The position numbers were made by a program, and so were the translations under genes. Shown here in pieces: positions 1 through 5,420 of a stretch of 7,237 nt of DNA. Location: the NCBI GenBank assembly GCA_028687085.1, contig JAQUAU010000042.1:1-7237 (forward strand), written 5' to 3'. Position 1 is the stretch's first letter. Each line of letters begins with the position of its first letter. The notes under the pieces were generated by a model. The model made no database searches. It was not told the DNA's origin and was given only the letters and a program-made list of their open reading frames with translations. The DNA comes from Minisyncoccota bacterium. GTDB lineage: Bacteria; Patescibacteriota; Minisyncoccia; Phycocordibacterales; Phycocordibacteraceae.

Positions 1-1251
1 GATGTCCCGCTCCGCCATCTCCGCCGAATAGGCGGGGTTATATTTCCGGGTCAGTGTCTGCGCTCGCCATGCCTGCCAGGTGGAGCGTTGCGGGTGGCGG
101 ATACCGGGCCGGGTTTCCTGTTCGGTGGCGCGGTCCTGTTCCAGGCGCTGCGCTTTCAGCGCCGCTTTGCGGGCATCCCATTCCTGGCGGGCGGCATAGG
201 CCGCATCCTTCTCTGCTTGCAGATCAGCATGGGGATACACCCAGAACCCTTTACCATCCCGATCTTCCAGGCGGTATCCCGCCGCCGCATAGGCCTTGCG
301 CAGATCCGCTTTCGCTTCCCTATCGAACCGTATCAACTCCGCCAGTTCCAGCAGCTTCTGCCGCCGGGCCTCGCGCTCGGCCTCGATGACGGCCAGGCGG
401 GCCTGTTCCCGGCGCTGGGCCTCGACACGGGCAAGGGCTTCGGCCTCGATGCGCGCCCGCGCCGCTTGCAGGTCGATAATCTCCGCCGATAACCGCGCCC
501 GCTCCGTGTTGTTGACGCTGACCTCGCGGTTGCCGTCGCCCCGGTCGGAGGCCTTCCCCCGCCGCTCCATCTCGGAGGCTGCCGGACCCAGGTGCTGCGT
601 GGCCTCTTGGTCTATGCCTTGCGCCTGGAGGCTGCGGGCATCGATCCGGGCTTCCACACCCGCCCGCTCCAGCGCGGCATTGGCCGTGTGCTCCCATAAC
701 TCCCGCACCGCTTTCACTTCGTCGGCGGCGGCCCCCAGGCCGCGCTCCCGGCGGGCTTTGTCGGACAGCTCTATATGGGCTTTGGCACCCAGAACCAGCC
801 CGCCGTCAGGAGCGCGACTGACCTGCCGGGTGGTGGTGAGAAGATGGGCATGGTGGTTCCGGTGGTCTCCCTCCCGGTCGGGGGCGTGAATGGCAACATC
901 GACAGCCACCCCATAACGCGCCACCAGGGCCTGCGCGAAATCACGGGCCAGATCGGTCCGCTGTCCGGCGGAGAGCTCAGAAGGCAGAGCGACGATCCAT
1001 TCTCTCGCCGTCCGGGCGTCCTTGCGCTTTTCCGCAAGCTCGGCGGCGTTCCACAGCGCGTTGCGCTCCACACCTATTCCATCCGGCGTGAGGATCTCGG
1101 TCCGCTCCACGCCACCCTTGCGGGTGTAGTCGTGCACCAGTCCGGTGCGCGCGTCCACCAGCTCGACACCCGCCCGATAGGCCGCCGCGGCGACGGCGGA
1201 GCGTCCCGCGCTGCGGGCTATCGGTTTGGTGCTGGCGTGATAAATGGCCAC
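1..1251 (-). CDS. mobA: MobA/MobL (MobQ-family) relaxase, N-terminal 417 residues, runs off the left edge
   Basis: The relaxase nicks oriT and carries the transferred strand covalently during conjugative mobilization. Reading leftward from a GTG at 1251, the frame stays open to base 1. An AGGAG ribosome site lies about 7 bases upstream of the GTG. The protein begins MAIYHAS, as RSF1010 MobA does. The expected nucleophile is Tyr25 (AAAAYRAG), which aligns with Tyr25 of RSF1010 MobA. Metal ligands are likely His122 (AIHAPDR) and His134/His136 (HHAHLL). Residues ALERAGVEARIDARSLQAQGI-like at about 193-213 and HLGPAASEMERRG at 220-232 also match the family. From about residue 245 to 375 the protein becomes a charged, Ala/Glu/Arg-rich probable coiled coil, unlike RSF1010. 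Whether a primase domain follows cannot be seen. It is transcribed away from oriT and divergently from mobC, as in IncQ plasmids. Confidence 0.93.
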   Translation of the reverse strand, partial: MAIYHASTKPIARSAGRSAVAAAAYRAGVELVDARTGLVHDYTRKGGVERTEILTPDGIGVERNALWNAAELAEKRKDARTAREWIVALPSELSAGQRTDLARDFAQALVARYGVAVDVAIHAPDREGDHRNHHAHLLTTTRQVSRAPDGGLVLGAKAHIELSDKARRERGLGAAADEVKAVRELWEHTANAALERAGVEARIDARSLQAQGIDQEATQHLGPAASEMERRGKASDRGDGNREVSVNNTERARLSAEIIDLQAARARIEAEALARVEAQRREQARLAVIEAEREARRQKLLELAELIRFDREAKADLRKAYAAAGYRLEDRDGKGFWVYPHADLQAEKDAAYAARQEWDARKAALKAQRLEQDRATEQETRPGIRHPQRSTWQAWRAQTLTRKYNPAYSAEMAERDI

Positions 1252-1301
1252 TGTGCGGCTCCTCGCTTTTTGGCTTTTGCTTCGGCCCCGCAGGGCGCGC
1301 T

Positions 1302-1328
1302 GACTTGCGCAGCAAGTCGTAAGTGCGC
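1302..1328 (+). other. oriT: Origin of transfer (oriT), RSF1010/IncQ type
   Basis: A perfect inverted repeat, GACTTGC-gca-GCAAGTC (1302-1318), is followed at once by GTAAGTGCGC (1319-1328). RSF1010/R1162 oriT has the same design: an inverted repeat bound by the relaxase, then TAAGTGCG with cleavage before the next C. By analogy the nick would fall between 1327 and 1328 on the plus strand. The site lies between divergent mobA and mobC, as in RSF1010. The nick position is inferred from the family and is not shown by the sequence itself. Confidence 0.85.
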
Positions 1329-1397
1329 ATTTCCGTACTCGCTGCGCTCATCCGGTGCATGATAGTATGCCTGCTTCAACCGCAGGAGGATAGCACC

Positions 1398-1718
1398 ATG
1401 GCGCAGACACTGGAGCAGAAAATAGCAGAGGCAGAAGATAAGCTGGCTCGCCTCCGGGAACAGAGCAGACGCACGGAGAACGGCCAGAAAATCATCCTGG
1501 GGGGCATGCTGATTCACGCCGCCCGGAAGGACGCCAAAATCAGGGCATGGCTATTGGCAGAAGTCGATAAGTCCATCGCCAGGGAAGTCGATAAAAAGCG
1601 CCTGGCACCGCTGCTCGACACACTGCGCATAACGCCAGAACCCAACCAAGAAGGCGGGAAGGAAACCGTCTCCGAAGCCATGACCAACATACTGAGCGAC
1701 AACGCCATGCGCGATTGA
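1398..1718 (+). CDS. mobC: MobC-like relaxosome accessory protein
   Basis: This 106-residue protein is expected to help the relaxase open the oriT duplex. The ATG at 1398 is chosen because AGGAGG (1384-1389) lies 8 bases before it. An in-frame ATG at 1323 is rejected because it overlaps the oriT nick region and lacks a ribosome site. Residues 4-28 form a charged helix (LEQKIAEAEDKLARLREQ). A QKIILGGMLIHAA segment at about 31-43 matches the RRKxxxGAMIL pattern of RSF1010 MobC (94 residues). A conserved-looking AREVDKKRLAPLL stretch follows at about 60-73. The C-terminal 30 residues are polar and probably variable. Its position divergent from mobA with oriT between them supports the assignment. 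Identity with RSF1010 MobC is pattern-level only, so a related relaxosome protein is possible. Confidence 0.85.
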   Translation: MAQTLEQKIAEAEDKLARLREQSRRTENGQKIILGGMLIHAARKDAKIRAWLLAEVDKSIAREVDKKRLAPLLDTLRITPEPNQEGGKETVSEAMTNILSDNAMRD

Positions 1719-1730
1719 CGGCTCACAGGG

Positions 1731-1772
1731 TTCCTTCAGGGAATCCCCTCAGGGATAATGGGGTCCCCTCAG
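1731..1772. repeat. Short direct repeats after mobC
   Basis: TCCCCTCAG occurs at 1744-1752 and again at 1764-1772, exactly 20 bp apart, and a degenerate copy (TTCCTTCAGGG) starts at 1731. ATCCC-CTCA-GGGAT (1743-1756) can also form a 5-bp hairpin. No T-run follows, so this is not a convincing terminator. It could be a protein-binding site or a recombination scar. No function can be assigned. Confidence 0.35.
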
Positions 1773-1792
1773 AAAACGGAATATAAAACCCG

Positions 1793-1972
1793 TTAAGGGC
1801 GCGATGCTCCTGGAACCCAGCGATAGAGCGTCGGCAAGGATACCCCGAGGTGCTCCGCGACCTCTCTGCGTGGTGTGCCGTTATCCAGAAGCTTTACCAA
1901 CCGGGGTCGGCGCCCCCCGAGGGCGGCACCCGCCACCTGCCCCATCAATGCCCATCGATGCCGCATCCGTTC
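1793..1972 (-). pseudogene. Decayed C-terminal fragment of a Tn3-type serine resolvase
   Basis: Reading leftward to a TAA at 1793-1795, the frame encodes GGRRPRL, then a helix-turn-helix EVAEHLGVSLPTLYRW and a short tail ending VPGASRP. This is the typical C-terminal DNA-binding domain of Tn3-family resolvases. Upstream in the same frame, ER-MRHR could be a worn version of the ERTRAG end of the E-helix. The catalytic N-terminal domain is missing: going further back, the frame enters the kfrA promoter and then runs antisense to kfrA. Compared with the intact resolvase at 6158-6724, the linker before the helix-turn-helix is also several residues short. It is probably the remnant of a transposon or an older resolvase lost when kfrA DNA was joined here. 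Confidence 0.62.
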
Positions 1973-1994
1973 CGCTGGCCGTGACGAACACCGC

Positions 1995-2040
1995 TTGCAG
2001 GTCGTATCTGTATTGTATATCATATCTGTATTGATATGGT
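1995..2040 (+). promoter_or_regulatory. Probable kfrA promoter with repeated operator elements
   Basis: A candidate promoter is TTGCAG (1995-2000), a 17-bp spacer and TATCAT (2018-2023). Overlapping it are two exact copies of TATCTGTATTG (2005-2015 and 2023-2033) spaced 18 bp apart, and an inverted repeat ATATCA/TGATAT (2017-2022 and 2032-2037). KfrA proteins are known autorepressors that bind repeats at their own promoter, so this is the likely KfrA operator. The region is strikingly A+T-rich compared with its surroundings. Confidence 0.5.
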
Positions 2041-2071
2041 TTACATGGATACGGTACGAAAGGAGACGATC

Positions 2072-2914
2072 ATGGCACGACAAGGCGTTACCTTGGAGCA
2101 GGTCGCCGCCGTCGCGGATGGCCTGGTGGGCGATGGGCAGCAGCCCACCATCCGGGCGGTGCGGGAGCGGCTGGGCGACACCGGCAGCCCGAACACCATT
2201 CACCGGCACTTGACCGCGTGGCGGGAGGCCCGCCCGGTGGCCGCCGCTGCGGCGCCGGGACTCCCCCAGGCGCTGACCACGGCCATCGCCGCCGAGATCG
2301 AGCGGGCCGTATCGCAGGCGCGCGGCGAGATCGAGGGCCGCCTGGTGCAGGCCCAGGCGGAAGCCGCCGAACTGGCCGCCGCCGGCGAGGCGCTGGAGAC
2401 CGAGCGCGACGCCCTGGCCGAGCAGGTGGCGGCGCTGACCCGGGAGCGCGACACGCTGACCGGCAAAGCCACCCAGCAGGCCGCCGACCTGGCCGAGGCA
2501 CAGCAGCGCATCGGGCGCGAGCAGCAGGCGGCAGAGGCCGCCCGCGTGGAGGTGGCCACCGCCCGCCTCAAGATCGAGGCGCAGGCCGAGCGCGGGAGCG
2601 CGCAGACCGCCGAGATCGAGCGCCTACGCGCCGCACTGGCCGAAGCACAACAGGGCCGCATCGCCGCCGAGCAGCAGGCCGCCGTGCTGACCGCCAGGCT
2701 GGAGATGTGCGCCGCTACAGCGCAGGAAGCCCGGCAGGCGCAGGCCGAGCGCGACGACGCCCGCAAGCAGGCGGCAGAGGCCCGAGAACAGGCCGCACGG
2801 CTGGCCGGACAACTGGAGGCGCTGCAAGGACGGCAGGACAAGGGAGACAAGGCCGAGTCTGTCGAGAACCCCGAGAAGGCCGCCAGGACACCGAAAGGGA
2901 AGGCGGGCGAGTGA
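2072..2914 (+). CDS. kfrA: KfrA-family plasmid DNA-binding coiled-coil protein
   Basis: KfrA proteins of plasmids such as RK2 and R751 bind DNA through an N-terminal domain, repress their own promoter, and have a long alpha-helical tail that helps organise or stabilise the plasmid. This 280-residue protein has the KfrA_N signature at about residues 8-53, with PTIRAVRERLGDTGSPNTIH as the helix-turn-helix region. From about 68 to 255 it is an almost unbroken Ala/Glu/Gln/Arg-rich coiled coil. The tail (about 256-280) is Lys/Gly-rich and disordered. The start at 2072 is chosen for AGGAG (2061-2065) six bases upstream; an ATG at 2036 has no ribosome site and lies in the operator. No kfrB or kfrC follows, so it appears to act alone. 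The strong GC bias makes several antisense frames open. Confidence 0.9.
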   Translation: MARQGVTLEQVAAVADGLVGDGQQPTIRAVRERLGDTGSPNTIHRHLTAWREARPVAAAAAPGLPQALTTAIAAEIERAVSQARGEIEGRLVQAQAEAAELAAAGEALETERDALAEQVAALTRERDTLTGKATQQAADLAEAQQRIGREQQAAEAARVEVATARLKIEAQAERGSAQTAEIERLRAALAEAQQGRIAAEQQAAVLTARLEMCAATAQEARQAQAERDDARKQAAEAREQAARLAGQLEALQGRQDKGDKAESVENPEKAARTPKGKAGE

Positions 2915-3063
2915 CGCCCCGTGCCGGAGCGGTTCGGGCGGCGACCGCACCAACCGCATGGCACGGCCCCGTAAAGGCCCCAAATTTGCCCTACAGCGCA
3001 CGCAAATGGGTACAGGTGATGGGTTCTCTACCCCCAAGCGCCAGAAACGCGATGTACGCGCCC

Positions 3064-3188
3064 GTTCCGCACGGAACCCGAAAAGGAGTGCCCGCTTGCC
3101 ACGCCTTCGGCGTGCCGGGCACGGATCGCTTTCGACCGTACAGGCCTTGGCCTAGTACTCCGTAGCAGGCATTCCGCCCTCTGGGCGG
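3064..3188. other. Group of strong stem-loops downstream of kfrA
   Basis: Four hairpins follow each other. GTTCCG-CA-CGGAAC spans 3064-3077. A two-part hairpin spans 3088-3122, with outer stem GTGCCCG/CGGGCAC and inner stem CACGCC-TTC-GGCGTG. AGGCC-TT-GGCCT spans 3142-3153, and CCGCCC-TCT-GGGCGG spans 3174-3188. None is followed by a T-run, so they are not clear intrinsic terminators, though they may block transcription leaving kfrA. No credible gene covers this stretch: possible frames are Arg/Pro-rich, lack ribosome sites and resemble no family. Confidence 0.5.
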
Positions 3189-3261
3189 TTGCGGGAGCGT
3201 CGGTCAATTCGCAAGCGAATCGCCCGCCACTCCTCGCTTGCGTTTCCCGCTGCGCGGGCCG

Positions 3262-3278
3262 GAGCTAAAGCTCTTTTT
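3262..3278 (+). terminator. Possible weak Rho-independent terminator
   Basis: GAGCT-AA-AGCTC (3262-3273) is followed directly by five T residues (3274-3278). The stem is short, but it is preceded by CCCGC-TGC-GCGGG (3246-3258). It would end rightward transcription from kfrA before the structured domain and origin. Confidence 0.35.
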
Positions 3279-3297
3279 CAAAAACAACCCGCCTCAT

Positions 3298-3480
3298 TGG
3301 AAAACCAAAAGGGGGAGCCGCTGCCGGAGGCAGTGGGGGACAACGTCCCCAAAGGGGGTCGATCCGGCGAGGCGAAGCCGAGGACAGGGGGAGCGGCACG
3401 CTCCCCGCCGGGGATGTTCGCGCCCGGCGCCGAAGGCGGCAAGCGGGCGCTCCTTCTTTCTCCCGCTGTTGGGTTTTCCA
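3298..3480 (+). other. Closed array of stem-loops next to oriV (structured RNA or single-strand DNA element)
   Basis: TGGAAAACC (3298-3306) and its exact reverse complement GGTTTTCCA (3472-3480) bracket a run of hairpins. These are CTGCC-GGA-GGCAG (3321-3333), GGGGAC-AAC-GTCCCC (3336-3350), GGC-GAA-GCC (3371-3379), GGGGAGCG-GCA-CGCTCCCC (3388-3406) and GCGCCCG/CGGGCGC (3420-3450), the last enclosing CGCC-GAA-GGCG (3428-3438). A similar CGCC-GGA-GGCG follows outside at 3482-3492. Several plus-strand loops are GGA or GAA closed by C-G, a very stable type in both DNA and RNA; the core GCGAAGC is a known exceptionally stable DNA mini-hairpin. No coding frame is convincing. It could be a single-strand initiation site, a regulatory RNA or part of the origin. 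Confidence 0.55.
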
Positions 3481-3491
3481 CCGCCGGAGGC

Positions 3492-3546
3492 GTTAAAAGA
3501 TTTTTATTAAGTTAAAAAACGCGCGCGCGCGTTACGGTTTTGTAAC
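3492..3546. other. A+T-rich probable unwinding region of oriV, with (CG)6 tract
   Basis: Positions 3492-3519 are nearly pure A and T in a GC-rich plasmid and include GTTAAAA twice, 19 bp apart. A (CG)6 run follows (3520-3531), and then the inverted repeat GTTAC-ggtttt-GTAAC (3531-3546). An A+T-rich stretch beside iterons is the usual DNA unwinding element of theta-replicating plasmids. The alternating CG run can adopt Z-DNA under negative supercoiling. The role is inferred from position. Confidence 0.5.
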
Positions 3547-3578
3547 CAAGCGCAATTATTGAGCTTTCGGTAGGTTCC

Positions 3579-3750
3579 GGTGGGTGAAACACCGTGCCTT
3601 CGGTGGGTGAAACACCGTGCCAATCCACAGGAAAAGGTGGGTGAAACACCGTGCCAATCCACAGGCACCCCCCTTTTGAGTGGGTGAAACACCGTGCCTT
3701 CGGTGGGTGAAATCACGATAGTTCGGTGGCGGTGGGTGAAACACCAATAG
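3579..3750 (+). repeat. oriV: Iteron array of the replication origin (oriV), six copies
   Basis: The core GTGGGTGAAACACCG repeats at 3579-3598, 3602-3621, 3636-3655 and 3679-3698 as near-identical 20-bp units. A copy at 3702-3721 has a diverged right half, and one at 3731-3750 differs in the last five bases. Start-to-start distances are 23, 34, 43, 23 and 29 bp. Each intact core contains GGTG-TTT-CACC on the minus strand, a small inverted repeat. Copies 2 and 3 are followed by CAATCCACA (from 3621 and 3655), which matches the DnaA box TTATCCACA at 7 of 9 positions. The array lies directly downstream of rep, and these are the likely binding sites of its product for initiation and copy control. 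Confidence 0.92.
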
Positions 3751-3781
3751 AGGGCGTGAACACTCCTCCGAATGACCGGCA

Positions 3782-5137
3782 TCATGACCGGCCGACAATA
3801 CTTGCCAGTAACTTCTTGGGGTCTCTGGTGTGGAAGGTCACGGTGTCGTTATCGTTGAGGACAAGGCGGTACTCGGGCAGGCTGTTGTCGGCCTCGATGG
3901 CACGCATGGCCCGCCGAAACTCCTTGAGGGTGGATTTGCTACCGGCCTTGGCCTGTAGCAGCTCAAGGCCGATCTTCCATTGCGCTTGGTGGCCGCAGTG
4001 CTTGCGGGCTAGCTCGTAGAGCCGCCGCGCCATAGGCTTGCGTAGCCGGAAATAGTCTGGGTGGATGGACAGGATCTCATACGCCTGGATGGCGTTGTAA
4101 AGCCACTCGGAGAGGGTCACGTCAACGGCGATCATGCGCTCATCGCCTTGCGACTTCTCCACGATCCTGACGCGCTCAAGGATGCCGAAGTTATCTGTCA
4201 CGCGCTGGCCGCCCGTCCTGATGTCTGTCTTGATACGCGTGCCCGCCAGACGGTCAAATGACTCTTGCAAGCGGCGATAGTCGTCGCCGCCAACCCCTCG
4301 ATTAGTAGTCACCAAGTAGTCGTAGACCGTGAAGCGCACAGTGCGATTTTTCGCGTCATCGCGGCCACGGTTCAGTCCTTCGGTCATTTGCGATACCACA
4401 TATATCAACACGTCCTTGTCGTGCTGCGTGGCGCGGCCGAGCACGGACGGCATGACCCGCACGGACTTGTTACCGTCGCGGCTCGTCCATTCCCAAATAC
4501 TCAAGTCTGGCTTGGTCGCTAGAGTGAAGATCGGCGCCTCCATGCTCGCGCCATCATCCTTCAAGGCGTAGTCGAATAGGTCGGCCAGGAAGAAGTCGCG
4601 GTTCGGATGGCGAATCTTGACCAGCCCGCCCATCGCCTGGTTATTGGTCGTCGGCGCGGCAGCGCGCCGAGGCCCGCGCTGCCGATCCTTGAGGGCCTTA
4701 ACTTGATCCTCGATAGCCGCATCTAGCCCGGCGCGCGGCGCCTGTAGCGCGGCCAGGTGGTTGCGCACAGCGCGAACCTCTGGAGTATCGAGGTTGTCCG
4801 GCCTGGCGATGCGCGCCAACTCACGATTGGCCGCCACGATTCGCTCGGACAGTGTGCGGTGCGCGTCGCGCAAGGCGTCCAGGCTATCAAGCGGCATATG
4901 CTCGGTCGGCTTGTCCCCGTTTTCGATTGCGTCGTCCTCGAAAACGCCCAAGACCTCGGCTCGGTCCTGGGCGATGGGCGCGGCGTCGTCAAACGACAAT
5001 TCCGCTTGTCCGGCCTTCTCGCCGCCTGGCTTGGCGCTGTTCCGCGCCCGCACGGCCTGGCCCAAGCGGGCCAACGATGCGGCCAGAGCATCGTCCAGGA
5101 ACACGGGGCCGTCGAGTTTCTTTTTGGTGCCACCCAT
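3782..5137 (-). CDS. repA: Plasmid replication initiator protein, RepA (RPA) family
   Basis: The initiator binds the iterons just downstream and loads the host replication machinery. The 451-residue protein carries the Replication initiator protein A (RPA) domain at about residues 175-435. Recognisable segments are KIRHPNRDFFLADLFDYALKD (from 174), the FTVYDYLVTTNR region (269-280), LSEWLYNAIQAYEILSIHPD (342-361) and FRLRKPMARRLYELARKHCG (363-382). The last two are typical of winged-helix initiators including IncW-type RepA. Residues 1-165 are an extra N-terminal region with a probable helical coiled coil at 85-150; its role is unknown. The ATG at 5137 has GAGG (5143-5146) five bases upstream. 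It is the third gene of the leftward par-rep operon, 47 bp after the ribbon-helix-helix gene, so partition proteins probably influence initiator supply. Confidence 0.95.
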   Translation of the reverse strand: MGGTKKKLDGPVFLDDALAASLARLGQAVRARNSAKPGGEKAGQAELSFDDAAPIAQDRAEVLGVFEDDAIENGDKPTEHMPLDSLDALRDAHRTLSERIVAANRELARIARPDNLDTPEVRAVRNHLAALQAPRAGLDAAIEDQVKALKDRQRGPRRAAAPTTNNQAMGGLVKIRHPNRDFFLADLFDYALKDDGASMEAPIFTLATKPDLSIWEWTSRDGNKSVRVMPSVLGRATQHDKDVLIYVVSQMTEGLNRGRDDAKNRTVRFTVYDYLVTTNRGVGGDDYRRLQESFDRLAGTRIKTDIRTGGQRVTDNFGILERVRIVEKSQGDERMIAVDVTLSEWLYNAIQAYEILSIHPDYFRLRKPMARRLYELARKHCGHQAQWKIGLELLQAKAGSKSTLKEFRRAMRAIEADNSLPEYRLVLNDNDTVTFHTRDPKKLLASIVGRS

Positions 5138-5147
5138 AGACGCCTCA

Positions 5148-5187
5148 AATGCGCGAATGCGCTAATGTGCAAACACTCAATTACTCA
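5148..5187. repeat. Five 8-bp-period units between the parG-like gene and rep
   Basis: The spacer reads as consecutive 8-mers: AATGCGCG, AATGCGCT, AATGTGCA, AACACTCA and ATTACTCA. The first three are near-identical tandem repeats. The last two contain ACTC at 5175-5178 and 5183-5186, separated by a 4-bp A+T spacer. ParG of plasmid TP228 binds ACTC-like tetramers separated by 4-bp A+T-rich spacers, so this may be a binding array for the ribbon-helix-helix protein. It would sit just before the rep ribosome site. Confidence 0.45.
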
Positions 5188-5400
5188 TCTCTCCGGAAGC
5201 TGGGCGACGTACTCCGTTAGTAGCTCCTTGATGGTCTTACCCTGCCTAGTTGCGTAGATTTTCAGCTTCGTATGCTGGTCTGCTGGAAGCTCGAAATTCA
5301 CACGCTTCATGGCGGTGTCATCGGCCAGGCTGGCGAGGGTTGCGGCCCGGCTCTTGGTGGCGCTCGGCCGCCCGGCGGTCAGAGTTCCTTGTTTACTCAT
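5185..5400 (-). CDS. parG: ParG-like ribbon-helix-helix partition and repressor protein
   Basis: This 71-residue protein has a flexible basic N-terminus (1-30) and a ribbon-helix-helix fold: a DNA-contacting beta strand KRVNFELP (32-39), helix one (about 40-52) and, after Gly54, helix two (about 56-67). The pattern KRVN...HT..K....G..I......V matches ParG of TP228, the centromere-binding partner and operon repressor of ParF. ParG uses its mobile tail, which includes an arginine finger, to stimulate ParF; Arg11 or Arg18 could play that part here, by inference. The gene begins 20 bp after the parA stop, and GAGG (5411-5414) precedes its ATG by 10 bases. It ends 47 bp before rep. A generic CopG-type repressor is the alternative, but the ParF-type partner makes a partition role more likely. 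Confidence 0.82.
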   Translation of the reverse strand: MSKQGTLTAGRPSATKSRAATLASLADDTAMKRVNFELPADQHTKLKIYATRQGKTIKELLTEYVAQLPER

Positions 5401-5418
5401 TAGTGTAAATCCTCAAAT
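5395..5418. promoter_or_regulatory. ACTC/GTGT box pair upstream of the parG-like gene
   Basis: ACTC-ATTA-GTGT-AAAT (5395-5410) closely copies ACTC-CTTT-GTGT-AAAT (6055-6070) upstream of parA, with 13 of 16 bases the same. CCTC-AAAT continues the 8-bp period at 5411-5418. The shared layout, tetramers with 4-bp A+T-rich spacers, suggests one protein recognises both. It overlaps the parG start and ribosome site. Confidence 0.45.
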
Positions 5419-5420
5419 GT

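Noticed and set aside
320..697. A mobB gene overlapping mobA in another frame, as in RSF1010
   Set aside because: The available frame encodes a Gly/Arg/Pro-rich product with no membrane segment and no likeness to MobB.
2200..2964. Long open frames antisense to kfrA, and a second plus-strand frame at 2218-3165
   Set aside because: They are shadows of the GC-rich kfrA coding sequence. Their products are Ser/Ala/Arg- or Gly/Arg-rich without domains, and KfrA itself is clearly the real gene.
3189..3515. Plus-strand frames across the stem-loop domain (3189-3515 and 3238-3510) and a small frame at 2958-3155
   Set aside because: Their sequence is dictated by hairpins and G-runs, they lack ribosome sites, resemble no family and run into the A+T-rich origin region.
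3579..3750. Possible CRISPR array
   Set aside because: Repeats are about 20 bp, gaps are 3-23 bp and irregular, no cas genes are present, and the array adjoins a replication initiator.
3507..3798. Minus-strand frames through the iterons
   Set aside because: The repeated CFTHR-like peptides are simply translated iterons. Origin DNA explains the region better.
4757..5257. Plus-strand frames antisense to rep and the ribbon-helix-helix gene
   Set aside because: No motif, no ribosome site, and both opposite genes are firmly identified.
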